From: Pelargonium nanum
Taxonomy: Eukaryota > Streptophyta > Magnoliopsida > Geraniales > Geraniaceae
Reading direction: 5' to 3'
DNA: 28,011 nucleotides
Assembly: GCA_036897485.1 (NCBI GenBank)
Contig: JAYMTF010000949.1
Coordinates: 1-28,011, forward strand
The stretch's first letter is position 1, and every line of letters begins with the position of its first letter. The translations under genes and the position numbers were made by a program. The notes below the pieces were generated by a model. That model was given only the letters and a program-made list of their open reading frames with translations, was not told the DNA's origin and made no database searches. Positions 1-10,530 of the stretch are shown here, piece by piece.

Positions 1-34
1 ATGTAAATTAAAAGAAATAATGGGCCGAGCCCAT

Positions 35-200
35 TTAAAAAGGAATTTTAAGTAGATTAGCCCATTTTAAAATCAAATCCGCTCTTGATGACTACGAGAC
101 TCGAACTCTGCCAACTTTGCTTTCAAGCTACAATATAACAGAAACAATATATAACTTGGGGTACGCCATGGCTTATGATGGCGTCCCCTCCCTCCGCCAC
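35..200 (-). repeat. Dispersed repeat, copy a (SINE-like)
   Basis: This stretch matches 9934-10115 over most of its length. The clearest part is 141-200 against 10056-10115: a gaaacaatatata block followed by a 'tatgatggcgt' and 'ccctccgcca' core. On the minus strand a pol III B-box-like motif (GAGTTCGAGTC) is at about 101-111 and an ATGGGCTAATC-like segment follows, as in the other copy. I read it as a degraded tRNA-derived retroposon or another short dispersed element. No target duplication was seen, and the class is an inference. Confidence 0.5.
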
Positions 201-1035
201 TGAGTATAGTAGATTTTTATTTTTATATTTGAGATGGATTTCTGAGTACACACTCGAGTATACTACTAACGATGTGTTATCCTTATGCTATCTCCAAGAA
301 TCCATGATCAAGGACCCCATCCTCCTAGACCCAAAACTCTAAGTCATTCAAGATACTTTGGATCTAAAACATTTGTAGGACTTTTACCCTAATACAAGGA
401 AAGAAAGAAATACATCTAGTGAACTAGTTTGATACAAAATCTAAGAGGAACATCAATTTAATTTTGTATTTCCCAATCACAATCATAACTAATTAATTTA
501 AATGATAAATAGGCAGTACAATCAAGCTTTCTTCATGAGAAACTAAGATAATAGAGAGATAAATAGAATAGAACACCTATTTGTACTTTTACACATGAAA
601 CCATTACAGTCAAATTAAATGAAAAAAAAAAAAACAATGATCACTACAAGTCTTTGGTAAACTTTACATAACACTTTCATTTTGTGGGTTGCTTCACAAT
701 CTGCTCATCTTTTTCTACTTTCTGAAGTATCAACCATATATATCCTACAACTATACATAGTACACAAACATGTTAGTATCAGCAAAAACAGCACAAACTA
801 TACACAAAGAACAAAACTTACCAGCTGAGGAACTGATATAGCACGAAACAAACGCGCGAAGCTTTAAAGTCCAATATCCATTATATCTTTCAGCTATATA
901 TGCAACGAGCGTATGTATATACATCACATCTACGTACCACGAACAAAAAAGCTACATAAAAACGTGTTTGGAAGCTTGAAACTGAAAATATGTTAGAAGT
1001 TACCGAGATTGAATGTATGATCGAGATGATAACGC
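201..1035. other. Intergenic, 3' flank of MyoB-like gene
   Basis: This AT-rich sequence lies downstream of the stop codon of the minus-strand myosin-binding gene. It probably contains that gene's 3' UTR, but I could not pick a definite polyadenylation site. No coding region or named repeat was recognised. Confidence 0.5.
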
Positions 1036-3341
1036 TCATGTATCCATCGACTTTGTATCCATCGTCTTTGACATTAACTGCCTAAGCTCCTGCAAATTTT
1101 CGGATATATCCGTCAAAAGTTTTGCCCCATCTCCTTTTTTCTGAAGTGTCTTGGCAGCATCTTTCAAGAACCCGGTATGCGTTTCAAGGTTATTCACCCT
1201 CTCGTTTAGGCAAGACAATTGTTTTGTTAAGGCCGCTTTCTTGGGTGTTATTACTGACAATTTACAAAGAAAAGACGGGTGAGATTAGATTAAGACTTCC
1301 ACCCAAATGAATGTGCGAGTGTGTAAAGAACCAACTCAACTAAAAGGTTAAACTGATAGTTTTATATTCTAACACGCCCTTTCACGTGCAAACCTATTTT
1401 TGCTTTCCGCGTGACTCATGCACATGTACACTTCTTTCCTTGTGCTGGAATTTAATATGGGTGACGGTAAGATTCGAACTCAGGACCTTTAGTCACCAAT
1501 GCTATGATACCATGTAAAAATGGATACAAAACGAGTCAACTGATGTATATATTTACATGTAATTCTCTACCTGCATCATCTTTTGTCTTATGATCCGCAA
1601 CAGAACTAGACTGAAAGTCCTGATCCGCTTCGTCTGCTGACAATTCGATTTTGTTCTCGAGGGTCTTAATTTGGCCAAGAATGTTAGATCTCTCCCCTTC
1701 GACTTCTTGCAACGACTTATCCAAAACGGTACCCCCTTCGCTCTCTTCTTGGAAGGACTCGGGTCCACCAAAACTGTGCACATTGCCCGTTCCATTCGCG
1801 TTTCTACTTCCAAGAAAACGAGGGGTGTTGACATAACGTTCAGGCCCGTAAACCCCGTGTGATCTGAAGTCTTGGTGGTAATCATCCTCGGACTCATTGT
1901 CTTTGTCTAAATGAAAATCTTCCAAGTAACCATACCTCTCGTGATAAGCCTCGAGCTCTGCCTCCAAATCATTTATAATCTTGTGCGTTTCTTGCAGTGC
2001 TTCTTGATCATACTCTGCCTGCTCCTCCATCATTCTCTGGTACTGCAATGCCTCCATCTGCACGGCTGCCTTGTCTGCTTGTAATCGGGTTATCATTGCC
2101 ATCGCGTTGTTAGCTGCAACAGCAGACGCGTTTCGCTCTTCGTCTAGCTCCATGTACAGAGCCATCAGTGACTTGCGGTCCAAGCGAACCTGCCTCTTCA
2201 AACGGTGCAAGATTGATTCACTGTCCGGCTCGTTTGGTACACTCCCTTCCGTGGACTCGGAGCTGAAGTCTGTCTTGTCAAGATTTGATTTCCTCGAAAG
2301 CTTAGTAGCCCATCGAGGACTCGAGACAGTGTCCGAAAGAGGGATCCCGAAGAACTTGTTCCCTCGAATAAATGTAGGAGTCTTGTCCTCGTTCTCCTCG
2401 CCATCCGCTATAGTAGCCTTGGACTCTTCTCTAACTGATACACAAAATCGAAACAATTGGTATATGTTGCGATAAAAAATTGCTACAAGATTGCGATAAA
2501 AAATTTGCTACAAAGTTACAACAAGTTACTTTTGGAGGGTATATGTTGTCCTAAACTTGTAGCAATCAAGTAGGTACATTTTCTACAAGATTGCTACAAG
2601 ATTGGGTTGTAGCACTGGACAGTTTTTTTTGTAGCGTGTATATATGTACTCACAGTGATGATGATCCTCGTGATATGGAGCCTCGTGTTCGTTGTCGAAT
2701 TTCACTTCTGTGAAACGAACATGAGGCAATTCCATGTGTTCGTTCCTGTAATTAGACGACGAAGTTGATACAAAGTGATTGTTGTTGTTCTTGGTTTTCG
2801 CGGAAGTCTTCATTTTCAAGGGCTCTCCGCAGCAAGAACACCTATGGATGCTGCTTTTCTCGATGTGCACTTCCTCGTGAGTCTTCCCTAACGAGAGCTG
2901 GATTTGATTGTCGTCTTCCACGAAACACTCGAGATCCTTGTGCAATATCCCGACGAGAGACTTGTAGGTGTCACCATCTGATTCCTTCTCCGTCGCAAAG
3001 GAGAGCAGGCACGCCTCGCACATCTTCCTTATGTCCGAGAGCCTCCGGTGGTTGTAACAATATGCGAGGTACGAGACATCTCTCTTGTGAATCTCGCACA
3101 TGGACTTGTTGTAGTGGAAATCTTCGTCCGTGTCCGCGAAAATGTGGTCTATTCTTGAACAGAGTAGGCATGGCCTCTTCAAGTCGAACAAGTAGGCGAA
3201 TTGGCTCGCGAGAAACGCAAGAAACCCGTTGACGAAGAGCAAGATGATCAAAACCCATTCAAGAATCGCGTAGAGGAAGAAATGGGGAAGCTTCCCGAAT
3301 TCTTTCTCCACGCAATGCCTGAACGAAGAAGGCTTGGCCAT
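1036..3341 (-). CDS. Probable myosin-binding protein (MyoB family, GTD-binding/DUF593)
   Basis: This is a membrane-anchored plant adaptor that, by family knowledge, binds the globular tail of class XI myosins and links them to vesicles for actin-based movement. Exons on the minus strand are 3341-2654, 2434-1571 and 1253-1036 (688+864+218 nt, 589 aa). Both junctions are GT-AG and phase 1. Residues ~18-50 form a long hydrophobic segment, followed by a Cys-rich region (CLLCSRIDH, later CEIHKRD and CEACLL). The GTD-binding domain (zein-binding, DUF593) is a coiled coil at ~305-397, recognised by LDRKSLMALYMELDEERNA and the following heptads. A second coiled coil near the C-terminus (LNERVNNLETHTGFL) is in exon 3. 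The start is the first Met, directly before the hydrophobic segment. It is shorter than the large MyoB1-3 proteins, so it resembles the smaller members. Intron 2 is mostly a TRIM-like element. The family call is strong; the exact orthologue is unknown. Confidence 0.93.
1322..1535 (-). mobile_element. TRIM-like miniature LTR element in MyoB intron 2
   Basis: Read on the minus strand, a primer-binding site complementary to initiator tRNA-Met (TGGTATCATAGC, 1512-1501; one mismatch to the usual TGGTATCAGAGC) is followed by a ~115-bp non-coding interior, a purine tract (GTGAAAGGGCG, 1385-1375), and a TG...CA-bounded 53-bp LTR (1374-1322). The upstream LTR, just above 1512, starts with the expected TGTAAA on the plus strand but is otherwise diverged or truncated. 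The copy at 15648-15901 has the same order of parts. It fills most of the 317-bp intron 2 (1254-1570). No coding capacity is present, so mobilisation would have depended on another element. Confidence 0.65.
2466..2635. repeat. Short repeats filling MyoB intron 1
   Basis: The 219-bp intron 1 (2435-2653) contains a near-tandem pair of a ~24-bp unit (gcgataaaaaattgctacaa, then a slightly altered copy) and several more 'ttgctacaagattg' units at about 2581-2610. An inverted copy (acttgtagcaatc, ~2556-2568) could form a small hairpin. No protein or known element was recognised. Confidence 0.55.
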
Positions 3342-3871
3342 GACTCGTTAGATTCTTAGAGTACACGATCGAGAACGAGACAGAAGATCATGACCCTGTC
3401 TGGAAAAACCGGACGGAGATCATGACCTTTCTCTCTTTTGGTGATGGAAGTGAATATTCGGAGAGGAAGGAGAAGAGAGAGAAAGAGGTTATGTTTAGAG
3501 CAAGGCCTTTGAAAATTTGGGTGGTATGTTGGTTTTTCCTATAAATGGAAACAATTGAGGTAGTTAAAGACATGACATCAACCTCAAATAACGGTCTCCC
3601 AACAAACCAAAACTTATAATAAAAAAGGATAATATGGTCATTTCATAATAGGATTATGAATACTTCTAAAACTATCAAATCATAGTTTCGGAGAGTGGAA
3701 AGAATTGAGGAAATAAATGCGACGTATGTTGTATTAAAAATGGTGAGAATGATTTGATGATGTCACCTCGTCACTTTTATTGAAATGTGAATTTATAGAA
3801 TTTTTGCTTTTATTTCTTCAAAATTAGTAATGACATTGCTATGTAGTAGTATTTATTTAGCAAAGAGTTTT
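3342..3871. other. Upstream region of MyoB-like gene
   Basis: This is the 5' flank of the minus-strand myosin-binding gene. The first ~200 bases on the minus strand are CT-rich, as is common in plant 5' UTRs. I found no convincing TATA box in the correct orientation. A tandem duplication of ~45 bases (tagtattta...gcaaagagttttagttatg) begins at about 3847 and is split by the SINE that follows. Confidence 0.4.
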
Positions 3872-4108
3872 AGTTATGCCATAAGCACGTAGGCATGTTG
3901 GACCAAGCGGTTGATGCGTTTTAGATTTCTTTTGAGTTCTCAGGTTTGAGCCTCATTGCCGACGGTATGGGTGAGATTGATGGGTTTAAGAGGAGAACTA
4001 ACAACTAACTCGGGTAACGCCCCCACTAGGGGTAGGGGGTGAGAAACACATGCCTTTGTTGGCCTGCTTTCCCGTCACTTATCAAAAAAAAAAGTTATGC
4101 CATAAGCA
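3872..4108 (+). mobile_element. tRNA-derived SINE with 16-bp target duplications
   Basis: The body is 3888-4092. It is flanked by perfect 16-bp direct repeats (agttatgccataagca) at 3872-3887 and 4093-4108. The 5' part looks tRNA-derived, with an A-box-like GGACCAAGCGGTTGATG and a B-box-like AGGTTTGAGCCT about 50 bases later. It ends in an A-run (4084-4093) that merges with the right repeat. It encodes no protein. Perfect duplications suggest a fairly recent insertion. Confidence 0.85.
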
Positions 4109-4804
4109 AGTAATAGTATTTAGCAAAGAGTTTTAGTTATGTCACTATCAAAGTTTATGCTATTATAAGGTATTTACAAAAAAATGATATTACTACTTGT
4201 TATACCCGGTCAAATGCAGCCAACTAAAAATATATACAATTTCGCGGTTTAGACAGTATTCGCCTTAAACTAGGACGCTTGATCGTATGAGATTTCACGC
4301 TTATAAAATTCTTCGATTGGACCGTTGGAGCTTGAACTTGGCAAGACTCACATTGGCCCAAAGAGGATGGGCCACGTCACCATGATCAACACCTCGTCGT
4401 GACCAGCCTTCTCCACCCAAACTACAGCCCCCCCCTTGTGGTCGCTTCAGTTCCCCGGGGTTACGACCCTCTTTCGTCTAACACCTCCAACCCTCAACTC
4501 TTGGCCCCCGCCATCATGCCTTGTGAGCAAGCCCTCTCTGCGAGCCCAAGCTCCCCATGTACTTCCATCCACCCCTGATCATCTTCAAGCGGAGTCACAA
4601 GATGTGTTTGCTTTGTGCCCTCCGGTCATCTACCAAGGAAGGTCAGAGTCTCCCTCGTCCAAGCTTCAAGCCAACGCGAAGCTCTCGTTCCTTCATCTCT
4701 CATTCCTTGGAGTTATAAGAGAAAACATACAAAAGTAACTAACTTCTTAATTTTTCTTAAAATATAAACTAAAAAACCCATTTTCGGATGGAGAAAATAT
4801 TTCA
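4109..4804. other. Intergenic, no gene recognised
   Basis: The left part is AT-rich. Positions 4250-4730 are markedly more GC-rich and C-rich than the surroundings and contain an open frame of 100 codons at 4436-4738. That frame has no recognisable domain and no gene-like context. The composition suggests old inserted DNA, for example a piece of an LTR element, but nothing identifies it. Confidence 0.35.
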
Positions 4805-6067
4805 TTACATATAGGGTAAATTGTTTCCAGACCCCCTGAACTTTCGTGGATTATAGAGATGGCCCCTAAACTGATTTTTTAGTTGGTACAATCCCTGGAC
4901 TTTCAGTTTTTTTTTTGTTTTGGTCCATGTTACCTATTGTAGCCTGTTCAGCTGATTTTCTTTGCCACGTCAGCTTTCTTCTTGGAGAAGATTGTTCCTC
5001 CTCTCCTGCTTCGCCATCCTTGCTGCCGGAGACCACCATAACCGCACACAGCCGCCAACATGAATCATCTCTCGTCCACTGTGTTTTACCATAAAGCACA
5101 GTCTAGCCACGAGCCCTACCTCCACAGCATCAGCAAACTCAGCCGCTGTCTCCGCCATCAACCACACCTGTATCTAATCCCCAAATTCGGAATTGGTCTC
5201 TTTCACTAACAAATCGAAAAGCGGTGGTTGTGGAAGAGTTGGCTTTGGTTCACTTGTTTTTGCCGAGAAATTGAAGCTGCAAAGCAAGCAACAACTGTGT
5301 TGAATTGAATTGGTATGCTTGAAAAAGTTTAGGGTTTTTATATTTGGGATTTATTGTTTCAATCTTGAATTTGTTGTGTTGAATTGATATTGATAATTAG
5401 AAAAATCGAATTGGTATGCTTGAAATTCAGCCCCAACTAGGTTATATCTTTTGTGAATTTGATGGAGTTTATTTTAGCAAAAACACTTGAACTATATTGA
5501 AGACGAAGCGTTGCCGGAATTGCCGGAGTTCGTACTCGTCGGTGTCAAGGAGCTACTCGATGCACGTCCACCACCCGTCGCAGCGTGATGGCTCTCACAT
5601 CCTCCACCATTGGCTCACTCAAGGCCGTGTTCCCCACCGCCAACTGCCACCCAACTGAGGCCAATCTCGCCGGTGAAAATGGTGTTTGATGTGAGATTGA
5701 AAAAAATTGGGTTTATTGAGAATAAGGTGGTTGATAAGGAGAAGTTCACGATGGGTATAATCGATGTCAAGGCTTGGTCACCGGAATCTTATCGCCGCAC
5801 CATTTACGGAGCTTCTCCTTCAACGTGTCCCGGTCGGAGAACATCTCCGACAAGCCGTCCAAGTCCAGCTTTCAAGAACCTTCCAAAAAAAAAAAGCTGA
5901 CGTGGCAAGAAAAACCGGTTAAACAGGCTACAACAGGTAACCTAGACCAAAACCAAAAAAAAAATCAGAAAGTATAGGGATCGTACCAACTAAAAAATCA
6001 GTCTAGGGGTCATCTCTATAATCCACGAAAGTCCATGGGGTCTGGGACCAATTAACCCTTACATATA
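4805..6067. mobile_element. Non-autonomous Mutator-like element (MULE)
   Basis: The element spans 4814-6058 (1245 bp), between perfect 9-bp direct repeats TTACATATA at 4805-4813 and 6059-6067. A 9-bp duplication is the hallmark of Mutator-like transposition. The terminal inverted repeats are ~175 bp (4814-4988 against 6058-5884) and clearly alike; both carry the segments ACTTTCGTGGATTATAGAGAT, GATTTTTTAGTTGGTAC and GCCACGTCAGCTTT. No transposase is encoded. The ~890-bp interior is unlike the termini, is GC-rich in two patches (~4990-5170 and ~5510-5880), and holds an unassigned 96-codon open frame (5610-5900). Capture of host gene pieces (Pack-MULE) is possible but not shown. Confidence 0.92.
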
Positions 6068-7220
6068 TCAAATTACTTAACGGTGGGCTATGAACATCCC
6101 ACGTAGCATTGTAGATCAATCAAATTATTTATCGATGAAGTTTCACCTGATTTAATAACCGTTATTCCAGTTTTTTTATATTAGGGTATATGTCACCGGC
6201 AGAGCCACAATAAATATATAGAATCCAAGATTTCATTCTGCATTGAATTCAAGTGTCAAAATGTTAAAATATTATCAGTTCAAACAAATTTATGTTAGAT
6301 TCATACTATCTACGTCACATTTATTCAACTTAACGTATTGCATACGTAAGATCAAATACTTTAATGGTTTCACTTGATTAACTTGATTATATTTCCCGCG
6401 TAATTTAACCTAGTCAAGCAAGTTTTAAAATAGAATATTATTGACAAGCTAGTCATAACCTTTTACGAACAAATATTAAAGTGAAATCATTGATTTTATT
6501 GAGCTCGAATTAATTCTAAATTCACACTAAAACATCGGAATTCAAACATAAACTTAGAAACCCTAGCTATCATACAATTATGATGAACTTGATTATTTAT
6601 AATTTTATCGTAAAAGAAATGAGAATAAATTACTCTAACATGATCGATCCAAAATATTATTTTACCAATTGAGCTTGTTTATGTTCGAAAATCATTAATC
6701 ACATTAATCTATGCATTCACCATTTCACTTTTTTTTTTCTACCCTGTTACAGTTAACAAACTATTAAAAAACAATTTAATTATCCAACAAAGAAATTTAT
6801 TAACATTGTACATATAAATATTCAATTAATTAAAAACCTTACACATATGAAATTATGAACCCAAAAATCCAATGAATCTGCCATTTTCTAGTCAAAGAAT
6901 AGCATTTAAAGATTTACCAAATAAAATAAAAAAATAAAATACTAAACAAATATTTCACTATTCACATGTTTTAGCACACAGATTCCATTAAACTTTACCG
7001 TTGAAACTTTGCATGTTACACCAAAAAAACACTCTGTAAGTAACTCCCAAAACTTAATTTCCTTACTCTTTATCCCGAAAAACATGGCCCAAAATTATAA
7101 AAATTTTTAAAAAAAATAGAAACAAATTTACCAAAATGACACCATCTAGTTCATCAACTCAATCTACAAATAAGACCAAACACATAGTATCACACACCAA
7201 CTTGAAACACTAGCTACACA
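6068..7220. other. AT-rich intergenic and F-box promoter region
   Basis: About 1.15 kb of very AT-rich DNA without an open frame or recognised repeat. Its right end must hold the F-box gene promoter. TATA-like candidates are at ~7093-7106 (attataaaaattt) and ~7160-7170 (ctacaaataag), and neither is decisive. Confidence 0.4.
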
Positions 7221-7286
7221 CTTTCATTTCTCAGCTCTCTCTCCTCTCTTTGTTCTAATCTAACTACCTCTAACTAGTTCGGTACC
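7221..7286 (+). promoter_or_regulatory. CT-rich 5' leader of F-box gene
   Basis: A pyrimidine-rich stretch (ctctctctcctctctttg, ~7235-7252) lies directly upstream of the ATG at 7287. Such tracts are common in plant 5' UTRs close to the transcription start. The exact start site cannot be read from the sequence. Confidence 0.4.
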
Positions 7287-8459
7287 ATGTCGCTTTCCGG
7301 TTTCTTTCCTGACGAGATTGTCCAGAACATTGTCGTCAAGCTTCCCTCGAAAAGCTTGCTAAGGTTTAGATCTGTTAGTAAACCTTGGCTCTCCCTCATC
7401 CATGAACCTAGTTTCCTCCGCTCCCATGTTGACTACAGTTCTCGTCGTGTCAGTTCCACCCTTGTTCACCGAAGTTACGGCGTCCCCGGCGAGGACACTT
7501 GCCAAATTATGTGCAACAAAACTTTAGTTTGCACTGAGCTCCAAGTTCCATCAATGGACCCTAATTTTGTCCCTTGTTGCACTCTTGTGGGGTCCATTGA
7601 CGGTCTTCTCCTCCTCACTCCGGTGAGAGACTACGGGAGGTTGTGGTACTTGTACAACCCCTCGATCCAGAGGTTCAAGAAGATTTATGATTCTTACCTC
7701 TTTAAACATGTCCATGATAGCAATAAACAAGTTATTGTTGGGTTAGGGCTTTGTGGTAATGGAGATTACAGGATATTGAGGGTGTTTTACTCTAGGATTG
7801 TTATGGGTGAAGAGGTGTTTGTGCAAGCTAAAGGTGAAATCTACTCAGTTAGATCTGACTCTTTTCATTTGTTTCGCGGCGATTTTCCTAAGAACCTGAG
7901 TTCTTTGGAGTCCCGCAATTTAGTCATTTTGAATGGCAGGTCTCATTGGTTGGAAGAGGAGTCAAAATCAGTAGTGACCTTTGATTTTGACCAAGAGGTG
8001 TTCAGAAATGTTTCACTGCCTGATTTTAATCCAGAAAATAAAGAAACTAGGCTTTTCTTAGATGCTATGAAAGGAAAGCTAGCCCTAATCGTTTGTAGTC
8101 GCTACAACGATCCTAGTGGGGCGTTCTCTATATGGGGCCTAATGGAATATGAGGTGGTTCAGTCTTGGACTAAACTATACTACGTGGAGCCTATTGTAAT
8201 AGTCAGGAGGCCTCTAGGAATTACCCTAGAAGGCCAACTTATACTAGAACTTATTTATGGAGATATAGTTTCTTACGATTTGGAAGAAGAAGTTATTAGA
8301 AGCACTGACATACGGAGAAGACGTGACACCACTTTAGAGATTGTTCCATACGTGGAGAGCTTAGTTTTCTACGACGAAGGAATAACAGGATTCGAAGAAA
8401 CATCATCCGAAGAGGAAAGTGATTCCGACGATGAGGATTGGAATATTGGAGATGATTAA
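7287..8459 (+). CDS. F-box protein with FBA-type associated domain
   Basis: This is a predicted substrate-recognition subunit of an SCF (SKP1-CUL1-F-box) ubiquitin ligase. It has a single exon of 390 aa, as usual for the family. The F-box is at residues ~4-45 (FFPDEIVQNIVVKLPSKSLLRF, with the typical VSKPW and L--EPSFL that follow). Residues ~95-345 carry the F-box-associated pattern: a GLLLL segment, LYNPSIQRFKK, a GLGLCGNGDYRILRV block, LNGRSHWLEE with a following FDFDQEVFRNVSLPDF, and a WGLMEYEVVQSWTKL block. The closest general resemblance is to CPR1/CPR30-like F-box proteins. The C-terminal ~20 residues are an acidic Glu/Ser/Asp-rich tail (from ~370). The start is the first Met, just before the F-box. 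The substrate is unknown. AATAAA at 8458-8463 overlaps the stop codon and is probably too close to be the poly(A) signal. Confidence 0.93.
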   Translation: MSLSGFFPDEIVQNIVVKLPSKSLLRFRSVSKPWLSLIHEPSFLRSHVDYSSRRVSSTLVHRSYGVPGEDTCQIMCNKTLVCTELQVPSMDPNFVPCCTLVGSIDGLLLLTPVRDYGRLWYLYNPSIQRFKKIYDSYLFKHVHDSNKQVIVGLGLCGNGDYRILRVFYSRIVMGEEVFVQAKGEIYSVRSDSFHLFRGDFPKNLSSLESRNLVILNGRSHWLEEESKSVVTFDFDQEVFRNVSLPDFNPENKETRLFLDAMKGKLALIVCSRYNDPSGAFSIWGLMEYEVVQSWTKLYYVEPIVIVRRPLGITLEGQLILELIYGDIVSYDLEEEVIRSTDIRRRRDTTLEIVPYVESLVFYDEGITGFEETSSEEESDSDDEDWNIGDD

Positions 8460-8746
8460 TAAAATTACTTTGTTATGTGTGTGCTGTATTTTCATTCTTT
8501 AGTATGTGCTCATTTGTTTTCTGTATCAACAATAGTGTATTCTGATTTGAGTACAATTTTGTAAGGTTTCTTGTATTTAAATATGGATGTGTGTTAATTA
8601 AGTTGTTGTTTTATGTACTTATTATATCATGTTGTATATTTATTCATGTATTGATATTTATTTGGAGCAACTTATTCTCTGATTATGTTATAAATGTAAT
8701 TTAAACAAATGCTAGTTCTAAATTATGATTTTGATGATTAAGTAGA
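8460..8746. other. 3' flank of F-box gene
   Basis: AT-rich sequence after the F-box stop codon. It is likely to contain the 3' UTR. No other feature was recognised. Confidence 0.4.
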
Positions 8747-8748
8747 TA

Positions 8749-8895
8749 AAGTATTTGCACTCCAACCGAGATAGATTTGTCACAAGTGCGCGTGTTATCA
8801 CGACCAATAATGTTTTACTTCAAATTATTTGCCCTCCAACCGAGATAGATTCGCCACTAGCTATCATGACCAATAACGTTTTACATTTTGATCTT
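8749..8895. repeat. Tandem duplication, ~73-bp period, two copies
   Basis: Two adjacent copies begin at about 8755 and 8828. Each has tttgc followed by ctccaaccgagatagatt, then a tatca(c/t)gaccaataa(t/c)gttttac block. An open frame of 62 codons across it is probably not a gene. Confidence 0.75.
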
Positions 8896-9324
8896 GTATT
8901 TATTTTGTTAGTTATTACCGTTAAAATATCTAATAATCATTAGGGTTGTTTCGATGAATAAATTTGTTCCCTTGTTACAATATTGAAAACCGAAAATGAA
9001 GCAAATTCGAGTTATTAATTAGAACGTGATGCAATTATTTTAATACGTGTTTTATTCTACTTCTTATAAGGTTATAATTAGTTGGAGTAATGACCAAAAT
9101 AATATGTTTTTGCGCGTGTTTTTGCAATGAAGTATCCGATAATTAAATTTATAGTCTTGATAGTTCCACCCAAAAATTCAAACATAATTAGGTCGTGATT
9201 TTTGTTTGATATCATATTATCTCTTGTTCTAATATCATTAAATATATCTTTAATCTATTAAATACCCTTGTTACACATATAAACTAAAGTTTAGGAAAGT
9301 TAAATGGTCAAATAAATCATTTGT
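8896..9324. other. AT-rich intergenic, nothing recognised
   Basis: No open frame, named repeat or regulatory signal could be supported here. Confidence 0.4.
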
Positions 9325-9615
9325 ATGGTGGATGTATCATAATTAAATTTAAAAACTCATAAATTTTATTGAGGTACATCTGTATGTCATATGTATAATT
9401 TTAAGTTTGAAATTCATGAATGTTGAAATAAATAATTATTTATTCAGTGCATGTTTCATAATTTGTTATAGAAGTTAACAAATTTTATTGAAGCGTTACT
9501 AATTTTAACGGTGCATATATCACATACATGATTTCAAATTTCAAATTTCAAATTAAATAATTTACTTTTTGCATGTGTCATAATTAAATACCCCCAAATT
9601 TATTGAGGAGTTTCA
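9325..9615. repeat. Degenerate tandem repeat, ~120-bp period
   Basis: Three decayed units share a (g/c)atgt(a/t/g)tcataatt segment, starting near 9331, 9450 and 9572, followed ~30-40 bases later by an aaattttattga(g/a)g segment. Spacings are ~119 and ~122 bases. A small (atttcaa)n run sits at ~9530-9555. Confidence 0.55.
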
Positions 9616-9933
9616 AATTTAGACATTGACCAAACCGTTAATTGACTGTGTCCACACATGGAATATAATAACAAAATATATGTTTTATATAGTTTGAAAA
9701 CTTGTTGTACTATTTCAATATGTGGTTGATGTGGACGTTATATTTTATATTTTTCAATTGTTGACTATATAATTATTTGTATACAAAGACATGCGTATTT
9801 TCACAAGGAAGAACTAAGATATAACACAAGAACTCAGTAACGAAAATACATAAACATTTTGGAGTTTGTTAATTTGTGTGTTGAGTGGTTCCTTGATGTA
9901 CTTATGTTCTCGTTGGACTTCATCTTTGTCTTT

Positions 9934-10115
9934 ATATAGTTGGGCTCATTTAAAAATCATTACCAAAACAATAATGACTGCGGGATTCAAACTAGGCACA
10001 ATACAACAAAACTTCAACCACTCTGTTAATTTCTCTTTTGAGTTATGGTATAATTGAAACAATATATATTTGAGGGGTACGTCAGGCCTATGATGGCGTA
10101 CCTCTCCCTCCGCCA
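9934..10115 (-). repeat. Dispersed repeat, copy b (SINE-like)
   Basis: Partner of the repeat at 35-200. On the minus strand the order is a TGGCGGAGGGAG segment, a TATATATTGTTTC block, a GAGTGGTTGAAG A-box-like segment, a TAGTTTGAATCCCG B-box-like segment, then a TGAGCCC block that matches ATGGGC in copy a. This order suggests a tRNA-related retroposon. The boundaries are approximate. Confidence 0.5.
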
Positions 10116-10530
10116 ATGGTGGAAGCTGATCTTGCTTGAGCTCAAGCTGAAAGGACCCAATGTCGTGGCATGGGTTATGAGGTTGCGACATCATAGGTTG
10201 GAGCTCAACCTTGGAGAGCTCGGGCTAAATCAATCCAATGTCGTGACATTCTAGGCTAGAGCTCAACCTTTTTCGGGCTCGAGCATGGGGAGCTCGAGCT
10301 GAAGGGTTCCAATTTCACGGAATGGGCCTTTGATGTCGCTGCATTCTAAGTTTGGACTCACTTTGGATTGAGTTGGAGGTTTACAAGCTTGCCCACCTTG
10401 GTGATCAGCTTGGGGAGGTTGATGGGGTTGTCATGCATAAGTGGTCTTAGTGACCTAGTTCACCTCGACGTCGGGTTGAACGCTCTTATAAGTGGTCTTA
10501 GTGACCGGTTCACCTCGACCCAATCTTCCT
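10116..10530. repeat. GC-richer repetitive block
   Basis: Two kinds of internal repetition are seen. 'gagctc(a/g)(a/g)gct' followed by a '(c/t)ccaatgtcgtg(g/a)cat' motif recurs about every 90 bases (10135-10320). 'ataagtggtcttagtgac' with a following 'gttcacctcgac' occurs twice, ~54 bases apart (~10438 and ~10492). No protein domain was recognised. It may be part of an old inserted element that continues from the repeat on its left. Confidence 0.45.

Noticed and set aside
2765..3232. Open frame of 155 codons on the plus strand
   Set aside because: It lies antisense to exon 1 of the MyoB-like gene and has no domain; it is a shadow of that exon.
4436..4738. Open frame of 100 codons on the plus strand as a gene
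   Set aside because: It is Pro/Ser-rich from C-rich sequence, with no domain, no promoter signal and no family resemblance.
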